A DNA stretch of 64,000 nt from Flavobacteriaceae bacterium UBA7302 (GTDB lineage: Bacteria; Bacteroidota; Bacteroidia; Flavobacteriales; Flavobacteriaceae), in NCBI GenBank assembly GCA_002471825.1, contig DKQS01000009.1, positions 124,001-188,000 of the forward strand, given 5' to 3'. Both the position numbers and the translations under genes were made by a program. Below, piece by piece: positions 51,432 to 61,405 of the stretch. The first letter of the stretch is position 1, and each line of letters opens with the position of its first letter. The notes below the pieces were generated by a model. The model saw nothing but the letters and a program-made list of their open reading frames with translations. It had not been told where the DNA came from and did not search any database.

Positions 51432-54400
51432 TTACTTCTTATTGATGAAGTTAATCAACTTTTTTGGGCGAGTCGACAAGGTAGAGTCGACTTTGGGTTT
51501 TTTCTTCAATTTGGCTTGCTTTTTCTTTTTCAATCCAATTTTTGAAAGTAGCTCTGAGAGGTTGTTGAAATTTACCTGATAAGACAGTCCTACTCCCTGG
51601 GTGTAACCCTCTTCCTCAGTGGTATACTGAATTTCATTCTGACGGTTGAAAATAACCCCTCGGAAATTACCCTCTTTATTCAAAAGCACCTCAACCTTTA
51701 CCTCACCAACAACACTCGTTTGTGTTTGGGCACCCACGGGGACTCCAACTTTACCATTGATAATCACACGATCACTCAACTGAGTACTTACCGATACATC
51801 TACTTGGTCGTCAATATTGAGACGTTGTACCTCATTATCTCGACTTCCCTCAAGGTAATCAATTCCGAGTTTGAACTTACTACTCGGACTATTTAACAAG
51901 TTTGAAATGGCATTGGCCAATGCACTAGACGCTCTTCCCGCCATGCTTACCCCTCCATTGAAGTTTAAATCATTCGGATTCAAAAAGCGACCTGTGGCGA
52001 GCAAAGAAATAAATTGGGTTGTTTTTTGATTGATGTCATTGTCATTCAAAATGAACTCCAACTCACTCGCAATAGCCGGATCTACATTGGTCAGTTTGAT
52101 GTCTAAATCCTGCTTGGAACTAAACAATCCTCCAGAAATACGCGTAATCAAATCGACTTCAATATTTCGATTAGAATTGAAATTATCCAATAAAACAGCC
52201 GGATTGGCCTTAGCCTTATTAATGGCCGTAATATCCAAAGTTGCGTTGAATGGATTACCAGACCATGAAATCGTTCCTCCTTTTTGGATGGTAAATGGTT
52301 TGTTAATGATTCCGCCATACTTAAAATCGTAGGTACCGTTATCAACCACATAATCACCAAACATATTGAATTTACCTAGGGTATTGATTTCAATTCTCAA
52401 GTTCCCTTCTCCAGAACCAGACAACTGACTTCCATTCTCTTCATTAATCACCACTCTCGCCTTCGCATCTTTGGTAACTTCCAAATCAATGTTCAATGAA
52501 AGCCGTTTTAAGGCTTCCTCGGCGATGAGCTTTTGTCGTTCTTCAAAATCAATTTTATCTGTTTTGAAATGAATCAGCTTGTAACTTTCTACCGTCTCGA
52601 TATCCTTTAATGGAACCACAAAGTTGGTATTTGGATTGGTCTTTGCGTTCACATCAATATTCAGCTTATCGGTCAAGCCATAAATGAATGCACTTCCGTC
52701 CATAAAAGCGGTTCCGTAGTACAAGGCTTCTTCAGAATCCTCGGTATCCAGAACCAAAAGGTTATCAGAATCTAAATTTATTTGTAAGAACCATTGGTCT
52801 AAATTGGAATGGGTGATGGATCCTTTTAACAGACCTTCAGAATCGTATTTGGTATCGTGAAGTTTGATATCATTTAATATGAAAGACTGTTTATCCACCA
52901 GTACAATGGCTTCTTCATCCAAATCATAATCAACATTCAAATAAGGAAATTTAAGTCCCGCATTTTTGAGCGTTAGGGTTCCTTCCATATCAGGGTTCCC
53001 TAAGAACCCTTTAAGGGTGAAATTACCACCAATGCTCCCCCGTAAAGAAGACAATACATCTTGTCCCAAAGGACTGAAAGCCTTTAACTGAAAATCCTCC
53101 AAAAACACACCTAAATCGACAATAGGTCGGTTCTGAGAGAAATCTAGACTACCCGTGGCAGCAATACTTTTTACATTTTCATTTTGAATGGATAAATCAA
53201 CATTGAATTTTTGATACGAATTATCACCAATCACATTGATGCTTAGATCGCCTTGTTTGAAGTTATTTACTTCAAAATCTTTTACGGTAAGGACGGCTTC
53301 TGGACTGTAAATATCACCTTGTTGCACAAAGTCTAGATTGCCTGATAGACTTCCGTTGAGCTTCAAACTATCAATTTCAGGAAGGAAACTAGCAAGCTGT
53401 ACTTTTCTAAAATCGGCCAGTAAGATCTTTTGTTGATTGCCCTTAATGACTCCTGTAAACTCCACTTGCTGTTCATCTGAAGTAAGGTTGAAATTTTTAA
53501 AGCTGTATTCCTCCGTATTAAGATCGAAAATGATTTTATCTGTTTTCTTCGCATCCGGATTGATGTTCCAAGTATTGTTTTTGAATATGAAAGAGGATTT
53601 TTCAAAACCTAGGACAGATTTCCCTTCTTGATTGAAGGTGTAATAGAAATCCAAATTGAAATCCTCATTGTTTAGATCACCTCCCTTAAACACTGATTTA
53701 AAGAACAACGTGTCGTTTTGAGTTCTGTTCAATAAGTTCAACTTGGTCACATCATAATAATCGGTATCCACACTTCCCATCGTCAAATGGGTGTTGAAAA
53801 GCGGATTCTGATTATCGGTTCGAATCTTTACATTTTCCAAGGTATTGCCGTAAGCAACAATTTTAGGTGTGGAAAAATTCAACTTGAACCGATTCTTATC
53901 GGCAATGATGGAGCCTTTTAATTTGGTATTGTCATCTATTTCGATTTCTGGTAAAAAAGCATTGATGACTTGACTGTAGATATTGAAATTAAAATCTACA
54001 AATTGATGCTCTGCTACCTTGTAAGGATTATAATTGGCAAATACACTTCCCAGCGCATTTTGAGCCAGGGGTAATAATTCGGCAAAGGAAAAATTCCCTT
54101 TCATGTACCCTTTGGCAATATCCTTAGAATCGATTTCAATGGTTTTGATACTGTCTTGCAATGCCGATGAAATGGCAAATTCCTCAAAAACATATTCCTT
54201 GACTGCATTCGTATATTTGACATCGGTGAATACGGCATTCCCAATTAAATTGTCCAATGTATTTCCTTCGATATCAATAATGATTTTCCCTTTGACCTCA
54301 GATATACTATCGGTATCATAAATGTTGGTGTTTTTTAGATTCAGATATCCTATGGTGGAGTTAAAATCAAATTTGTAAATCTTTGAAGATAAATCGGCGA

Positions 54401-55898
54401 GACCTTTGAAATCCATTTTTAGATTTTCATCATCTACGGATAAATCGCCGTCAAACTTGTTGTTTTGATACTGGCCGTTGGCAATAATATTTTTGTATCG
54501 ATAGTTGTTAAACTCTAATTCGGAAACCCGACCAATAAAGGACGTGTTGATGTTTTCCAACTTAAATCCGTTTCCATTCACATCACCCCTCAGAGATATA
54601 ATTCCGAACAAAGGATCGTTGAAAAACTTTCCGACATTGAATTGGTCAAATTCGATCAACCCACTGTACTCTGCCTCATCGATATCATCAAAATTTGTAA
54701 TCTGTAAATCGGCATCAGCGCCCCCTATCTCTGAATTCACGGCAATCGTTGCACTTATTTGGTCTTCATTTACATCAATCCTACCATTCAAATCAAACTG
54801 ACCTAACTTCTCGAATTCTGAAGGAACATTTTTGCCCAATACATTTGGAAGGATTCTCTTCAAATTGACATAAGTGGCTTCCAATTGATCGATATCACTT
54901 TCAAAAACAAAGCCTCGTTCGGTATTGATGGTATTTTTGAAAGCAAAATTTCCTTTAATCTGAATGTTATTATTGGTTCTCAATTGTAGGTTGGAAACTT
55001 GAAAATTATTCAAAGGTCCAACGGTCTTTCCTGAGAAGTTTAGCACATCATTACCATCCAATTCATTGTAAAATCGTTTCAAATCAGAGACCGCAATTTT
55101 ACTCCTTTTGAAATTGGCGGTGATTTTCACCTTATCATTAAATTTCGCCAAATCTTCCCTGCGATAGTTGAAGAACATATCTCCCTTTATCTGTGACCTT
55201 TTGGTTTCTAGGGTAGTTTCCACAAAGTCCATCTCCGTTAAACTGTACTTGAAATCCGTGGTAAAATTGGTCACCCTTAATCCGTTGTAAAAAGTCAAGC
55301 TCAACCCTCTAATTTTACTGGAGAATTCCGGACCTAAAATTTGAAAATCCTTCAGTTCCCCATCCACATCAAATGCCTCAAATTCGAGTTCATCCGACTT
55401 GTTTTCATCAATTAATCGGAAATGCAAATCTTCAATATCCACTTGAGAAGAGAACATCAAAAACGGATTTGTAAGCGAATCCCGAGGTTTGCCATCATCA
55501 AATTTTTCAGTAAAAATGATGAGATTGTCATCTTGTTCTCCTTTGTAAGTCTTGATGAAAAATTCTACACCACTTAATGATATTCCGTTAAATTTCAGCT
55601 CATTATCCGCAATTTTTCTCGCATTCCTGAGAGAGGTTTTTAGGTTCTTCACAAAGATAAGAGTGTCTTTATGATGATCACGAATTTCCACATCTTTGAG
55701 TTGGATTTTTCCAAGCCAAGAAAGATCAACCTTATTCACCACAATATTAGTTTCGAAATCCTCATTCAAACTTCTAGTCAGGTAGTTCCCAATGGTTGTC
55801 TGTACAAATGAAATGGAAAGAAAAAGACTCAACAAAAGGAAGAACAAGCCGATATAGCCAATTACTTTTAAAACTTTTCTGTATTTTCTTTTGATCAT
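51432..55898 (-). CDS. tamB: TamB-like translocation and assembly module protein
   Basis: A very large protein (1488 residues) with an N-terminal membrane helix (about 13-33), a long run of repeated beta strands like those of AsmA/TamB proteins, and a C-terminal DUF490 domain (about 1150-1440) with DNGTYDFKYGGI, GGTISWSGNP and KVGVPVGAQTQT. TamB-type proteins bridge the inner and outer membranes, moving lipids or aiding outer-membrane protein insertion. It is a single-gene unit divergent from tsaD. Confidence 0.9.
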   Translation of the reverse strand: MIKRKYRKVLKVIGYIGLFFLLLSLFLSISFVQTTIGNYLTRSLNEDFETNIVVNKVDLSWLGKIQLKDVEIRDHHKDTLIFVKNLKTSLRNARKIADNELKFNGISLSGVEFFIKTYKGEQDDNLIIFTEKFDDGKPRDSLTNPFLMFSSQVDIEDLHFRLIDENKSDELEFEAFDVDGELKDFQILGPEFSSKIRGLSLTFYNGLRVTNFTTDFKYSLTEMDFVETTLETKRSQIKGDMFFNYRREDLAKFNDKVKITANFKRSKIAVSDLKRFYNELDGNDVLNFSGKTVGPLNNFQVSNLQLRTNNNIQIKGNFAFKNTINTERGFVFESDIDQLEATYVNLKRILPNVLGKNVPSEFEKLGQFDLNGRIDVNEDQISATIAVNSEIGGADADLQITNFDDIDEAEYSGLIEFDQFNVGKFFNDPLFGIISLRGDVNGNGFKLENINTSFIGRVSELEFNNYRYKNIIANGQYQNNKFDGDLSVDDENLKMDFKGLADLSSKIYKFDFNSTIGYLNLKNTNIYDTDSISEVKGKIIIDIEGNTLDNLIGNAVFTDVKYTNAVKEYVFEEFAISSALQDSIKTIEIDSKDIAKGYMKGNFSFAELLPLAQNALGSVFANYNPYKVAEHQFVDFNFNIYSQVINAFLPEIEIDDNTKLKGSIIADKNRFKLNFSTPKIVAYGNTLENVKIRTDNQNPLFNTHLTMGSVDTDYYDVTKLNLLNRTQNDTLFFKSVFKGGDLNNEDFNLDFYYTFNQEGKSVLGFEKSSFIFKNNTWNINPDAKKTDKIIFDLNTEEYSFKNFNLTSDEQQVEFTGVIKGNQQKILLADFRKVQLASFLPEIDSLKLNGSLSGNLDFVQQGDIYSPEAVLTVKDFEVNNFKQGDLSINVIGDNSYQKFNVDLSIQNENVKSIAATGSLDFSQNRPIVDLGVFLEDFQLKAFSPLGQDVLSSLRGSIGGNFTLKGFLGNPDMEGTLTLKNAGLKFPYLNVDYDLDEEAIVLVDKQSFILNDIKLHDTKYDSEGLLKGSITHSNLDQWFLQINLDSDNLLVLDTEDSEEALYYGTAFMDGSAFIYGLTDKLNIDVNAKTNPNTNFVVPLKDIETVESYKLIHFKTDKIDFEERQKLIAEEALKRLSLNIDLEVTKDAKARVVINEENGSQLSGSGEGNLRIEINTLGKFNMFGDYVVDNGTYDFKYGGIINKPFTIQKGGTISWSGNPFNATLDITAINKAKANPAVLLDNFNSNRNIEVDLITRISGGLFSSKQDLDIKLTNVDPAIASELEFILNDNDINQKTTQFISLLATGRFLNPNDLNFNGGVSMAGRASSALANAISNLLNSPSSKFKLGIDYLEGSRDNEVQRLNIDDQVDVSVSTQLSDRVIINGKVGVPVGAQTQTSVVGEVKVEVLLNKEGNFRGVIFNRQNEIQYTTEEEGYTQGVGLSYQVNFNNLSELLSKIGLKKKKQAKLKKKPKVDSTLSTRPKKLINFINKK

Positions 55899-56054
55899 CT
55901 AGAATTTAGAAGGTTTCGAATCCATGCTAAACATGGCAAAAATATTGCCAAGCTTAACACCAACCATTACAAATTTAAGAAACTGCAAGGTTTATCAACT
56001 ATAAAACTTAAAAGCCTGGTTTTTATTCTTTAATTTTGACAATTATTTTGAAAA

Positions 56055-57083
56055 ATGAAGACCGATAAAGTTTACATATTGGCAATTGAATCTTCTTGTG
56101 ATGACACCAGTGCTGCGGTGCTGGAAAACAACATTGTGTTGAGCAATATTATCGCAAATCAAGAGGTACATGCACAGTATGGTGGCGTTGTTCCTGAATT
56201 GGCTTCTAGAGCACACCAGCAAAATATTGTGCCAGTTGTGGCTCAAGCCCTAGAAAGAGCAGGAATTACCAAAGAACAACTTTCTGCAGTTGCTTATACC
56301 AAGGGACCTGGACTTATGGGATCTTTATTGGTAGGGACTTCCTTCGCAAAAAGTATGGCTCTAGCACTAGACATTCCGCTTCTGGCGGTGAATCATATGC
56401 AAGCCCACATCATGGCGCACTTTATCAAGGATGAAAATCAGATAGCCCCGTCCTTTCCTTTTTTATGTTTGACGATAAGTGGTGGTCATACTCAGATTGT
56501 CAAAATCACTGAAGATTTGACTTTTGAAGTCCTGGGGGAAACCATTGATGACGCCGTTGGAGAAGCTTATGATAAGTCGGCAAAATTATTGGGACTGCCC
56601 TATCCTGGGGGTCCGCTGATTGATAAGTATGCAAAAAAAGGCAATCCTAAGGCCTTTCCCTTCTCTAAACCAAAAGTAAAAGGGTTGGATTTTAGCTTTA
56701 GCGGATTAAAGACGGCCATTCTCTATTTTATACAGAAAAAGGAAAGAGAGAATCCAGATTTCATCAAAGAAAATCTACATGATATTTGTGCCTCCATTCA
56801 GTTTACCATTGCTGAGATATTGATGGACAAGTTAAAAATGGCGGTAAAGGAAACCGGAATAAAAGAAGTGGCAATTGCTGGCGGAGTATCGGCCAATTCG
56901 GAAATTAGAAAACGACTCAAATTGGCTTCTCGCAATTACAAATGGAACACCTATATTCCGAAATTTGAATTCACCACAGACAATGCGGCCATGATTGGCA
57001 TTTCAGGTTACTACCAATACCTACATAACAAAAAAGCAGATTTCTCAGAACCTGCCAAGGCACGACTCAAAGTAACGGAATAA
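56055..57083 (+). CDS. tsaD: tRNA N6-threonylcarbamoyladenosine transferase subunit TsaD
   Basis: A 342-residue Kae1/Qri7-family protein that transfers threonylcarbamoyl to A37 of ANN-decoding tRNAs. Motifs: AIESSCDDTSAAVL at the N-terminus, metal ligands in HMQAHIMAHF, SGGHTQI, GEAYDKSAKLLGLPYPGG and AGGVSANSEIRKRL. Its 152-bp upstream gap is shared with tamB in divergent arrangement. Confidence 0.97.
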   Translation: MKTDKVYILAIESSCDDTSAAVLENNIVLSNIIANQEVHAQYGGVVPELASRAHQQNIVPVVAQALERAGITKEQLSAVAYTKGPGLMGSLLVGTSFAKSMALALDIPLLAVNHMQAHIMAHFIKDENQIAPSFPFLCLTISGGHTQIVKITEDLTFEVLGETIDDAVGEAYDKSAKLLGLPYPGGPLIDKYAKKGNPKAFPFSKPKVKGLDFSFSGLKTAILYFIQKKERENPDFIKENLHDICASIQFTIAEILMDKLKMAVKETGIKEVAIAGGVSANSEIRKRLKLASRNYKWNTYIPKFEFTTDNAAMIGISGYYQYLHNKKADFSEPAKARLKVTE

Positions 57084-57086
57084 AAA

Positions 57087-57108
57087 AATCCCAGTAAAAA
57101 CTGGGATT
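57087..57108 (-). terminator. Terminator after the 57131-57739 gene
   Basis: A 9-bp stem (AATCCCAGT / ACTGGGATT) has a T run on the minus side. It lies between the convergent tsaD and thioredoxin-fold genes; the plus-side T run is poor. Confidence 0.75.
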
Positions 57109-57130
57109 CATATCGTTGTTTCAAATCGAT

Positions 57131-57739
57131 TTATTTCACAACCTTGATAGAGCAACCAATGGCTCTGGTCATTGTTTTAGAAGGCTTATCTCCTTTTAAT
57201 AAGGCATCTACCGCATCTTCAACATACTTTTCAGTAACCTTTTCAGGGTTTCTTGAACTGTTATCAATGGCACCAATATATTCTACCTGCATCTTAGGTT
57301 TGCTAACAATAAAAACGTGTGGTGTTCTTGAAGCTCCGAATTTTGGATATACCTTTTGTCCCTCATCAAAAAGGTAAGGAAACGTAAAACCTTTTTCTTT
57401 GGCTCTAACCTTCATTTCTGGAAATCCATCACCTGGCATCGCTGCAGGATCATTTGGATTGATAGCAATTACAGGATACCCTAAACCTTTGTATTTCTTG
57501 TCCAAAGCAATAATTCGGTCTTCATTGGCTACAGAGTATGGACACATATTACATGTAAAAATGATGATGAATCCTTTGGCTTCTTTGTAATCGGCCAATG
57601 ATACCATGGAATCATCCACATTTTTAAGACGGAAATCTTCGATAGTGTCTCCTACTTTATATCCTTCCTCTGTGGAACCCGTGAATGCATACAACATCAC
57701 AGCCACAAAAAGTACCAATACAGTTTTTAAGTTTTTCAT
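57131..57739 (-). CDS. Exported thioredoxin-like (redoxin) protein
   Basis: A signal peptide (about 1-20), then a thioredoxin fold with the CxxC-type site in IFTCNMCPYSVAN and PKFGASRTPHVF with the cis-Pro. The length is 202 residues, and it resembles AhpC/TSA-like redoxins of Bacteroidota. It is probably periplasmic. It is 3 bp from the TlpA-like gene and forms an operon with it. Confidence 0.85.
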   Translation of the reverse strand: MKNLKTVLVLFVAVMLYAFTGSTEEGYKVGDTIEDFRLKNVDDSMVSLADYKEAKGFIIIFTCNMCPYSVANEDRIIALDKKYKGLGYPVIAINPNDPAAMPGDGFPEMKVRAKEKGFTFPYLFDEGQKVYPKFGASRTPHVFIVSKPKMQVEYIGAIDNSSRNPEKVTEKYVEDAVDALLKGDKPSKTMTRAIGCSIKVVK

Positions 57740-57742
57740 GAT

Positions 57743-58261
57743 TTATAAATTTAAAAAGTTCTCTAATTCTTTATGTAATTCCTCCTCCGTGAATGATTGC
57801 TCATAGAACTTACGATTGTTCGCATTGTAAAATAGGGTTGCTGGCAAAGCTCCTGACCATTCTTCCGAGATTGCTTTGATCCAAACATCTTCATTCATAT
57901 CGTCTAAAAGAACTACTTTACTTTTAATATTTTTCTTTTTCATAAACGGAAGCAATCTGGTGTCTTTTTGTTTGGGAAAATCAAGACTTACCAACAATAC
58001 CTCGATATTTTTATCGGAATATTTCGATGCCAATGCTTCAAAATAAGGTAATTCTTTCACACATGGCGCACACCAAGTAGCCCAAAAATTTACCACGTAG
58101 TTTTTGCCATCCTGTTTTTCCAACAGCGGTTTTAGCTCCTGATAATTTAGGGTCTGAACAATTTCTGAATTGGTTTGTTTCTGGTCAACCGTTTTTGGTG
58201 ATTCGCCCTTGCAAGAAAGCAACATTGCGAATAAAATGAAGAATGGAAATTTCTTAGACAT
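57743..58261 (-). CDS. TlpA-family thiol-disulfide lipoprotein
   Basis: The start MSKKFPFFILFAMLLSCKG is a lipoprotein signal (Cys at 17). The thioredoxin-like domain has the active site WATWCAPCVKELPYF and the cis-Pro in ALPATLFYN. It likely reduces periplasmic disulfides. The pair with the 57131 gene suggests shared redox work, such as cytochrome or copper-protein maturation (inference). Confidence 0.88.
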   Translation of the reverse strand: MSKKFPFFILFAMLLSCKGESPKTVDQKQTNSEIVQTLNYQELKPLLEKQDGKNYVVNFWATWCAPCVKELPYFEALASKYSDKNIEVLLVSLDFPKQKDTRLLPFMKKKNIKSKVVLLDDMNEDVWIKAISEEWSGALPATLFYNANNRKFYEQSFTEEELHKELENFLNL

Positions 58262-58337
58262 GCCTAAAAGTAACTTTTTTACCGCTCTTTTTCGGGCATT
58301 TAACGATACATTAACAAGGCTTGAAAGCTCTCTTCAA

Positions 58338-59114
58338 CTATCCGAATATATCATTTAGGATTTTGGCCAATCGAATTCCGCCTCTCTGAAGTTGCTGGCG
58401 AACGATGGGAAAATACTCATAGGAATAGCGATAGCGCAGTTTTTGACCTACTTGGGCAGAAGCATATACTTTTTCGGTTAACTTCCTGGTTTCATATACC
58501 CAGTCTAAAACAGATCCTTTTTGAATGGCTTTAACTTGATTGCGGTTCAGTCTTTTAGCGTTATTAGCCAATTCGATGTAACTCATATTAAAGCTCTCAA
58601 TCATTTTGGTATCCCAAACACTATGCAAATTGGTACCGTCGTTGTACCAACGCACCTGAATGTCATTTCCGCCCTTGTCTTCTGCCCTACCAATATGCAA
58701 AGGTTGGTGAAGGTCTCCTACCAAATGTACAAGCATCTTTAAATAAAATATTTTGTCTTCTTCCGAGCTATTTTCATTCTTTAATACCTTCACACAATAC
58801 TCGATACCATATATAATGTCTCCTTGTGGATTTCGTTTGGAGGGATCGTAGGTTCCACCAATTGGAAAATTCACATAGTGCCAGGGACTAAATTTGCGAT
58901 ACTTCTTATCAGATTTAATCTCGTCGGCATAGGTAGACACAAAGGCCAGACTTTGACCTTTTAACAATTTATCAATTTTTCGCTTCGCTCGATTGCTCAA
59001 ATGTTTCTCGGCAATCTTACCTGTAACACGATGTCCATTCTGACCCCAAAAATCGGTTGCAGATCCTGTGTTTACTACAAAAACTAGAAGAAAAACGGTG
59101 AAAAATTGTCTCAT
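58338..59114 (-). CDS. S1/P1-type zinc nuclease
   Basis: A secreted single-strand nuclease. The start chosen is the ATG at 59114 (MRQFFTVFLLVFVVNTG) because the frame up to 59135 adds only MPKELQL before a good signal peptide. The zinc ligands are all visible: W and H in WGQNGH, D in YADEIK, H in PWHYVNF, and the cluster HLVGDLHQPLH with NLHSVWD. It probably cleaves extracellular RNA or single-stranded DNA for phosphate scavenging. Confidence 0.92.
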   Translation of the reverse strand: MRQFFTVFLLVFVVNTGSATDFWGQNGHRVTGKIAEKHLSNRAKRKIDKLLKGQSLAFVSTYADEIKSDKKYRKFSPWHYVNFPIGGTYDPSKRNPQGDIIYGIEYCVKVLKNENSSEEDKIFYLKMLVHLVGDLHQPLHIGRAEDKGGNDIQVRWYNDGTNLHSVWDTKMIESFNMSYIELANNAKRLNRNQVKAIQKGSVLDWVYETRKLTEKVYASAQVGQKLRYRYSYEYFPIVRQQLQRGGIRLAKILNDIFG

Positions 59115-59242
59115 GAGCTGAAGTTCTTTTGGCAAAAATAATCAAAATCTTGTCCTCAAATTTGGAAACTTTGAATTTATTTTTATATCTTTATGATATC
59201 ATTTTAAAATCATAACAATTACTTTTAATATTATATTGACTC

Positions 59243-60103
59243 ATGGAAGAAGAAAAAATTATTAAACCTGCTAACGGTTATTTGATGTTGGTTGTGACGC
59301 TGGTACTATTTTTTGGTAGTATTTTTTATGCGTTTAATCTTGAGAATCCATTTTTGCTAATCGTTACTGTGATTAGTTTTGTCGGATTCTTCGGTTTCAT
59401 TTTAGTAAACCCGAATACTTCGAAAGTGATCTTGCTTTTCGGTAAGTATGTCGGTACAGTAAAAGAGAATGGCCTGTATTGGGCAAATCCATTTTATACA
59501 AAAAAGAAAATCTCCCTTCGGGCATCAAACTTTGATAGCGAGCGTTTGAAGGTGAATGATAAATTGGGAAATCCTGTAATGATTTCTACCATTTTAGTAT
59601 GGCGTGTGACCAATACCTACAAGGCAGCCTTTGACGTAGACAATTATGAGAACTTCGTTCGAGTACAGACAGATGCGGCCGTAAGAAAGTTGGCAAGCAT
59701 GTATCCGTATGACAATTTTGCCGACGAAGGTCACGATGAAGACATAACCCTTAGATCTAGTGTAAACGAGGTTTCCGAAACTTTAGAGAAGGAATTGGAA
59801 GAGCGTTTGGCTATTGCGGGTATTGAAGTGCTCGAAGCACGAATCGGTTATTTGGCTTATGCACAAGAAATTGCAAGCGCTATGTTGAAACGTCAACAAG
59901 CTACCGCTATTGTTGCAGCGAGACACAAAATTGTTGAAGGAGCAGTAAGCATGGTAGAAATGGCTTTAGAAGAATTGAATAAAAAAGACATCGTGGAGTT
60001 AGACGAAGAACGTAAAGCGGCCATGGTGAGCAATTTAATGGTGATTTTGTGTGGTGATAAAGAAGCTGCTCCTGTAGTAAATACAGGCACACTGAACCAT
60101 TAA
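59243..60103 (+). CDS. SPFH-domain membrane protein
   Basis: A 286-residue protein with two N-terminal helices (about 14-32 and 35-54), then an SPFH/band-7 domain with LLFGKYVGTVKENGLYWANP and a helical C-terminus. Such proteins form large membrane-bound rings or microdomains. It heads a plus-strand run of seven small genes ending with an Arc-type protein, an arrangement recurring in flavobacteria. Confidence 0.9.
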   Translation: MEEEKIIKPANGYLMLVVTLVLFFGSIFYAFNLENPFLLIVTVISFVGFFGFILVNPNTSKVILLFGKYVGTVKENGLYWANPFYTKKKISLRASNFDSERLKVNDKLGNPVMISTILVWRVTNTYKAAFDVDNYENFVRVQTDAAVRKLASMYPYDNFADEGHDEDITLRSSVNEVSETLEKELEERLAIAGIEVLEARIGYLAYAQEIASAMLKRQQATAIVAARHKIVEGAVSMVEMALEELNKKDIVELDEERKAAMVSNLMVILCGDKEAAPVVNTGTLNH

Positions 60104-60104
60104 A

Positions 60105-60317
60105 ATGAAAGATAAAAAAACCTTAGCTATAGGATTGGGTGTTGCCCTGGGAAGTTCATTTGGAGTTTCCATCGGAAGCATAATTGGCTCAGTATTAGGG
60201 GACGTCGCCAATGGCATCGCGATGGGGATTCCAATTGGATCCGGGATTGGCCTAACCATAGCTTTGGTTTTAAATGAATTAAAAAATAAAGACGAAGAAA
60301 AAGATGAAAGAGTATAA
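60105..60317 (+). CDS. Small glycine-rich membrane protein
   Basis: A 70-residue protein with two Gly-rich hydrophobic segments (ALGSSFGVSIGSIIGSVLGD and IAMGIPIGSGIGLTIALVL), a glycine-zipper pattern. The C-terminus is acidic and overlaps the next gene by 14 bp. It is 1 bp after the SPFH gene. The function is unknown. Confidence 0.65.
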   Translation: MKDKKTLAIGLGVALGSSFGVSIGSIIGSVLGDVANGIAMGIPIGSGIGLTIALVLNELKNKDEEKDERV

Positions 60318-60462
60318 AGTTGTGAATTGGAAAATGGGTTTTTCAAAAAATAACGAGCGATTAGAAGACCTTTTGAATGAATACGCCAGAAGTGGATGGC
60401 GTGTTGTTGAAATAGCAGAACAATCAACCAGAATCGTTTTTGAGCGCGATAAGAACCGATAA
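60304..60462 (+). CDS. Small DUF4177-like protein
   Basis: A 52-residue protein (MKEYKVVNWKMGFSKNNERL...) with the DUF4177 pattern: an edge strand, a helix and GWRVVEIAE, ending TRIVFERDK. It overlaps the preceding gene by 14 bp and abuts the next, whose ATG follows the stop directly. The function is unknown. Confidence 0.7.
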   Translation: MKEYKVVNWKMGFSKNNERLEDLLNEYARSGWRVVEIAEQSTRIVFERDKNR

Positions 60463-60954
60463 ATGAAGGTATTTAAAGAAGAACAACGTTTTACTCAAAC
60501 CTGGCTCATTGTGCTAATGTTTTCAACAACCTTGGTTCCGATTGGTATCATTATCAATGAAATCACCAAGGAGCAGAGTACTATGAAGATAGAAGATTTG
60601 TTTCTAGTGATGAGCATCATGCTCATTGCAATTCTGCCAATTTTCTTCTTTAAACTCTATACACGAATTGACGAAAAAGGGATTCACTATCGTTTTTTTC
60701 CATTTCACCTCAAATACAAACTAATCCTCTGGAAAGAAATTGCCAACTGTTACGTTCGAAAATACGATGCAGTGACCGAATATGGTGGCTGGGGATTTAA
60801 AGGCGGGGCTCTGTGGAAAAAATCCAATGGGAAAGCCATCAATGTCTCAGGAGATATTGGCATCCAATTGGAATTGGTTAATGGAAAAAAATTATTGATT
60901 GGCACCCAGAAGGAATCTGAAGCCACTCGGGTTATAAAAACTTATTACTCATAA
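60463..60954 (+). CDS. Membrane protein with PH-like domain
   Basis: A 163-residue protein with two membrane helices (about 13-32 and 45-65) and a beta-rich cytosolic domain (LYTRIDEKGIHYRFFPFHLK, LELVNGKKLLIGTQ), similar to bacterial PH-like proteins. The function is unknown. It is tightly packed in the SPFH operon (0 and 1 bp gaps). Confidence 0.65.
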   Translation: MKVFKEEQRFTQTWLIVLMFSTTLVPIGIIINEITKEQSTMKIEDLFLVMSIMLIAILPIFFFKLYTRIDEKGIHYRFFPFHLKYKLILWKEIANCYVRKYDAVTEYGGWGFKGGALWKKSNGKAINVSGDIGIQLELVNGKKLLIGTQKESEATRVIKTYYS

Positions 60955-60955
60955 A

Positions 60956-61405
60956 TTGAATAGTAAAAAAGAAGGAATATTGAATAATGCACTCATTTTA
61001 TCAGGTTTTGTTTTGACAGGCATCGCTTGGTTGTACGTCGCGTTTACCTATGGCAATCTTCCTGATCAAGTGGTGGCACATATGGACTTACAGGGAAATG
61101 TAAATCGATATGATTCCAAAGCAACCTTGTGGTTTTTACTGGCAATATTCACAGGACTTCAAATCATTCTAATGAAACTTGGCGATTCTACCGCACAGTG
61201 GTCTAAAAACGAGTCGGCAAAAACAACGTCCTTATTTGCCCTACCCTACTTGGGACTAATGATTATTGGTTTGTGTTATTTGATGATTCAAAAAACTTTA
61301 GACCTAAGTTTCAACGATACGCCCATGATGATTTTCTTTGGAATTATAACGGTTCTGCTGGTCGGAGCGGTATTTGTACACGGATTAAAAACTCAAAAGA
61401 AATGA
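60956..61405 (+). CDS. DUF1648 membrane protein
   Basis: A 149-residue protein with about four helices and the DUF1648 signature YGNLPDQVVAHMDLQGNVNR. The first possible start is a TTG at 60956, one base after the stop of the preceding gene; an ATG start is absent nearby. The stop overlaps the next start (ATGA). The function is unknown. Confidence 0.72.
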   Translation: MNSKKEGILNNALILSGFVLTGIAWLYVAFTYGNLPDQVVAHMDLQGNVNRYDSKATLWFLLAIFTGLQIILMKLGDSTAQWSKNESAKTTSLFALPYLGLMIIGLCYLMIQKTLDLSFNDTPMMIFFGIITVLLVGAVFVHGLKTQKK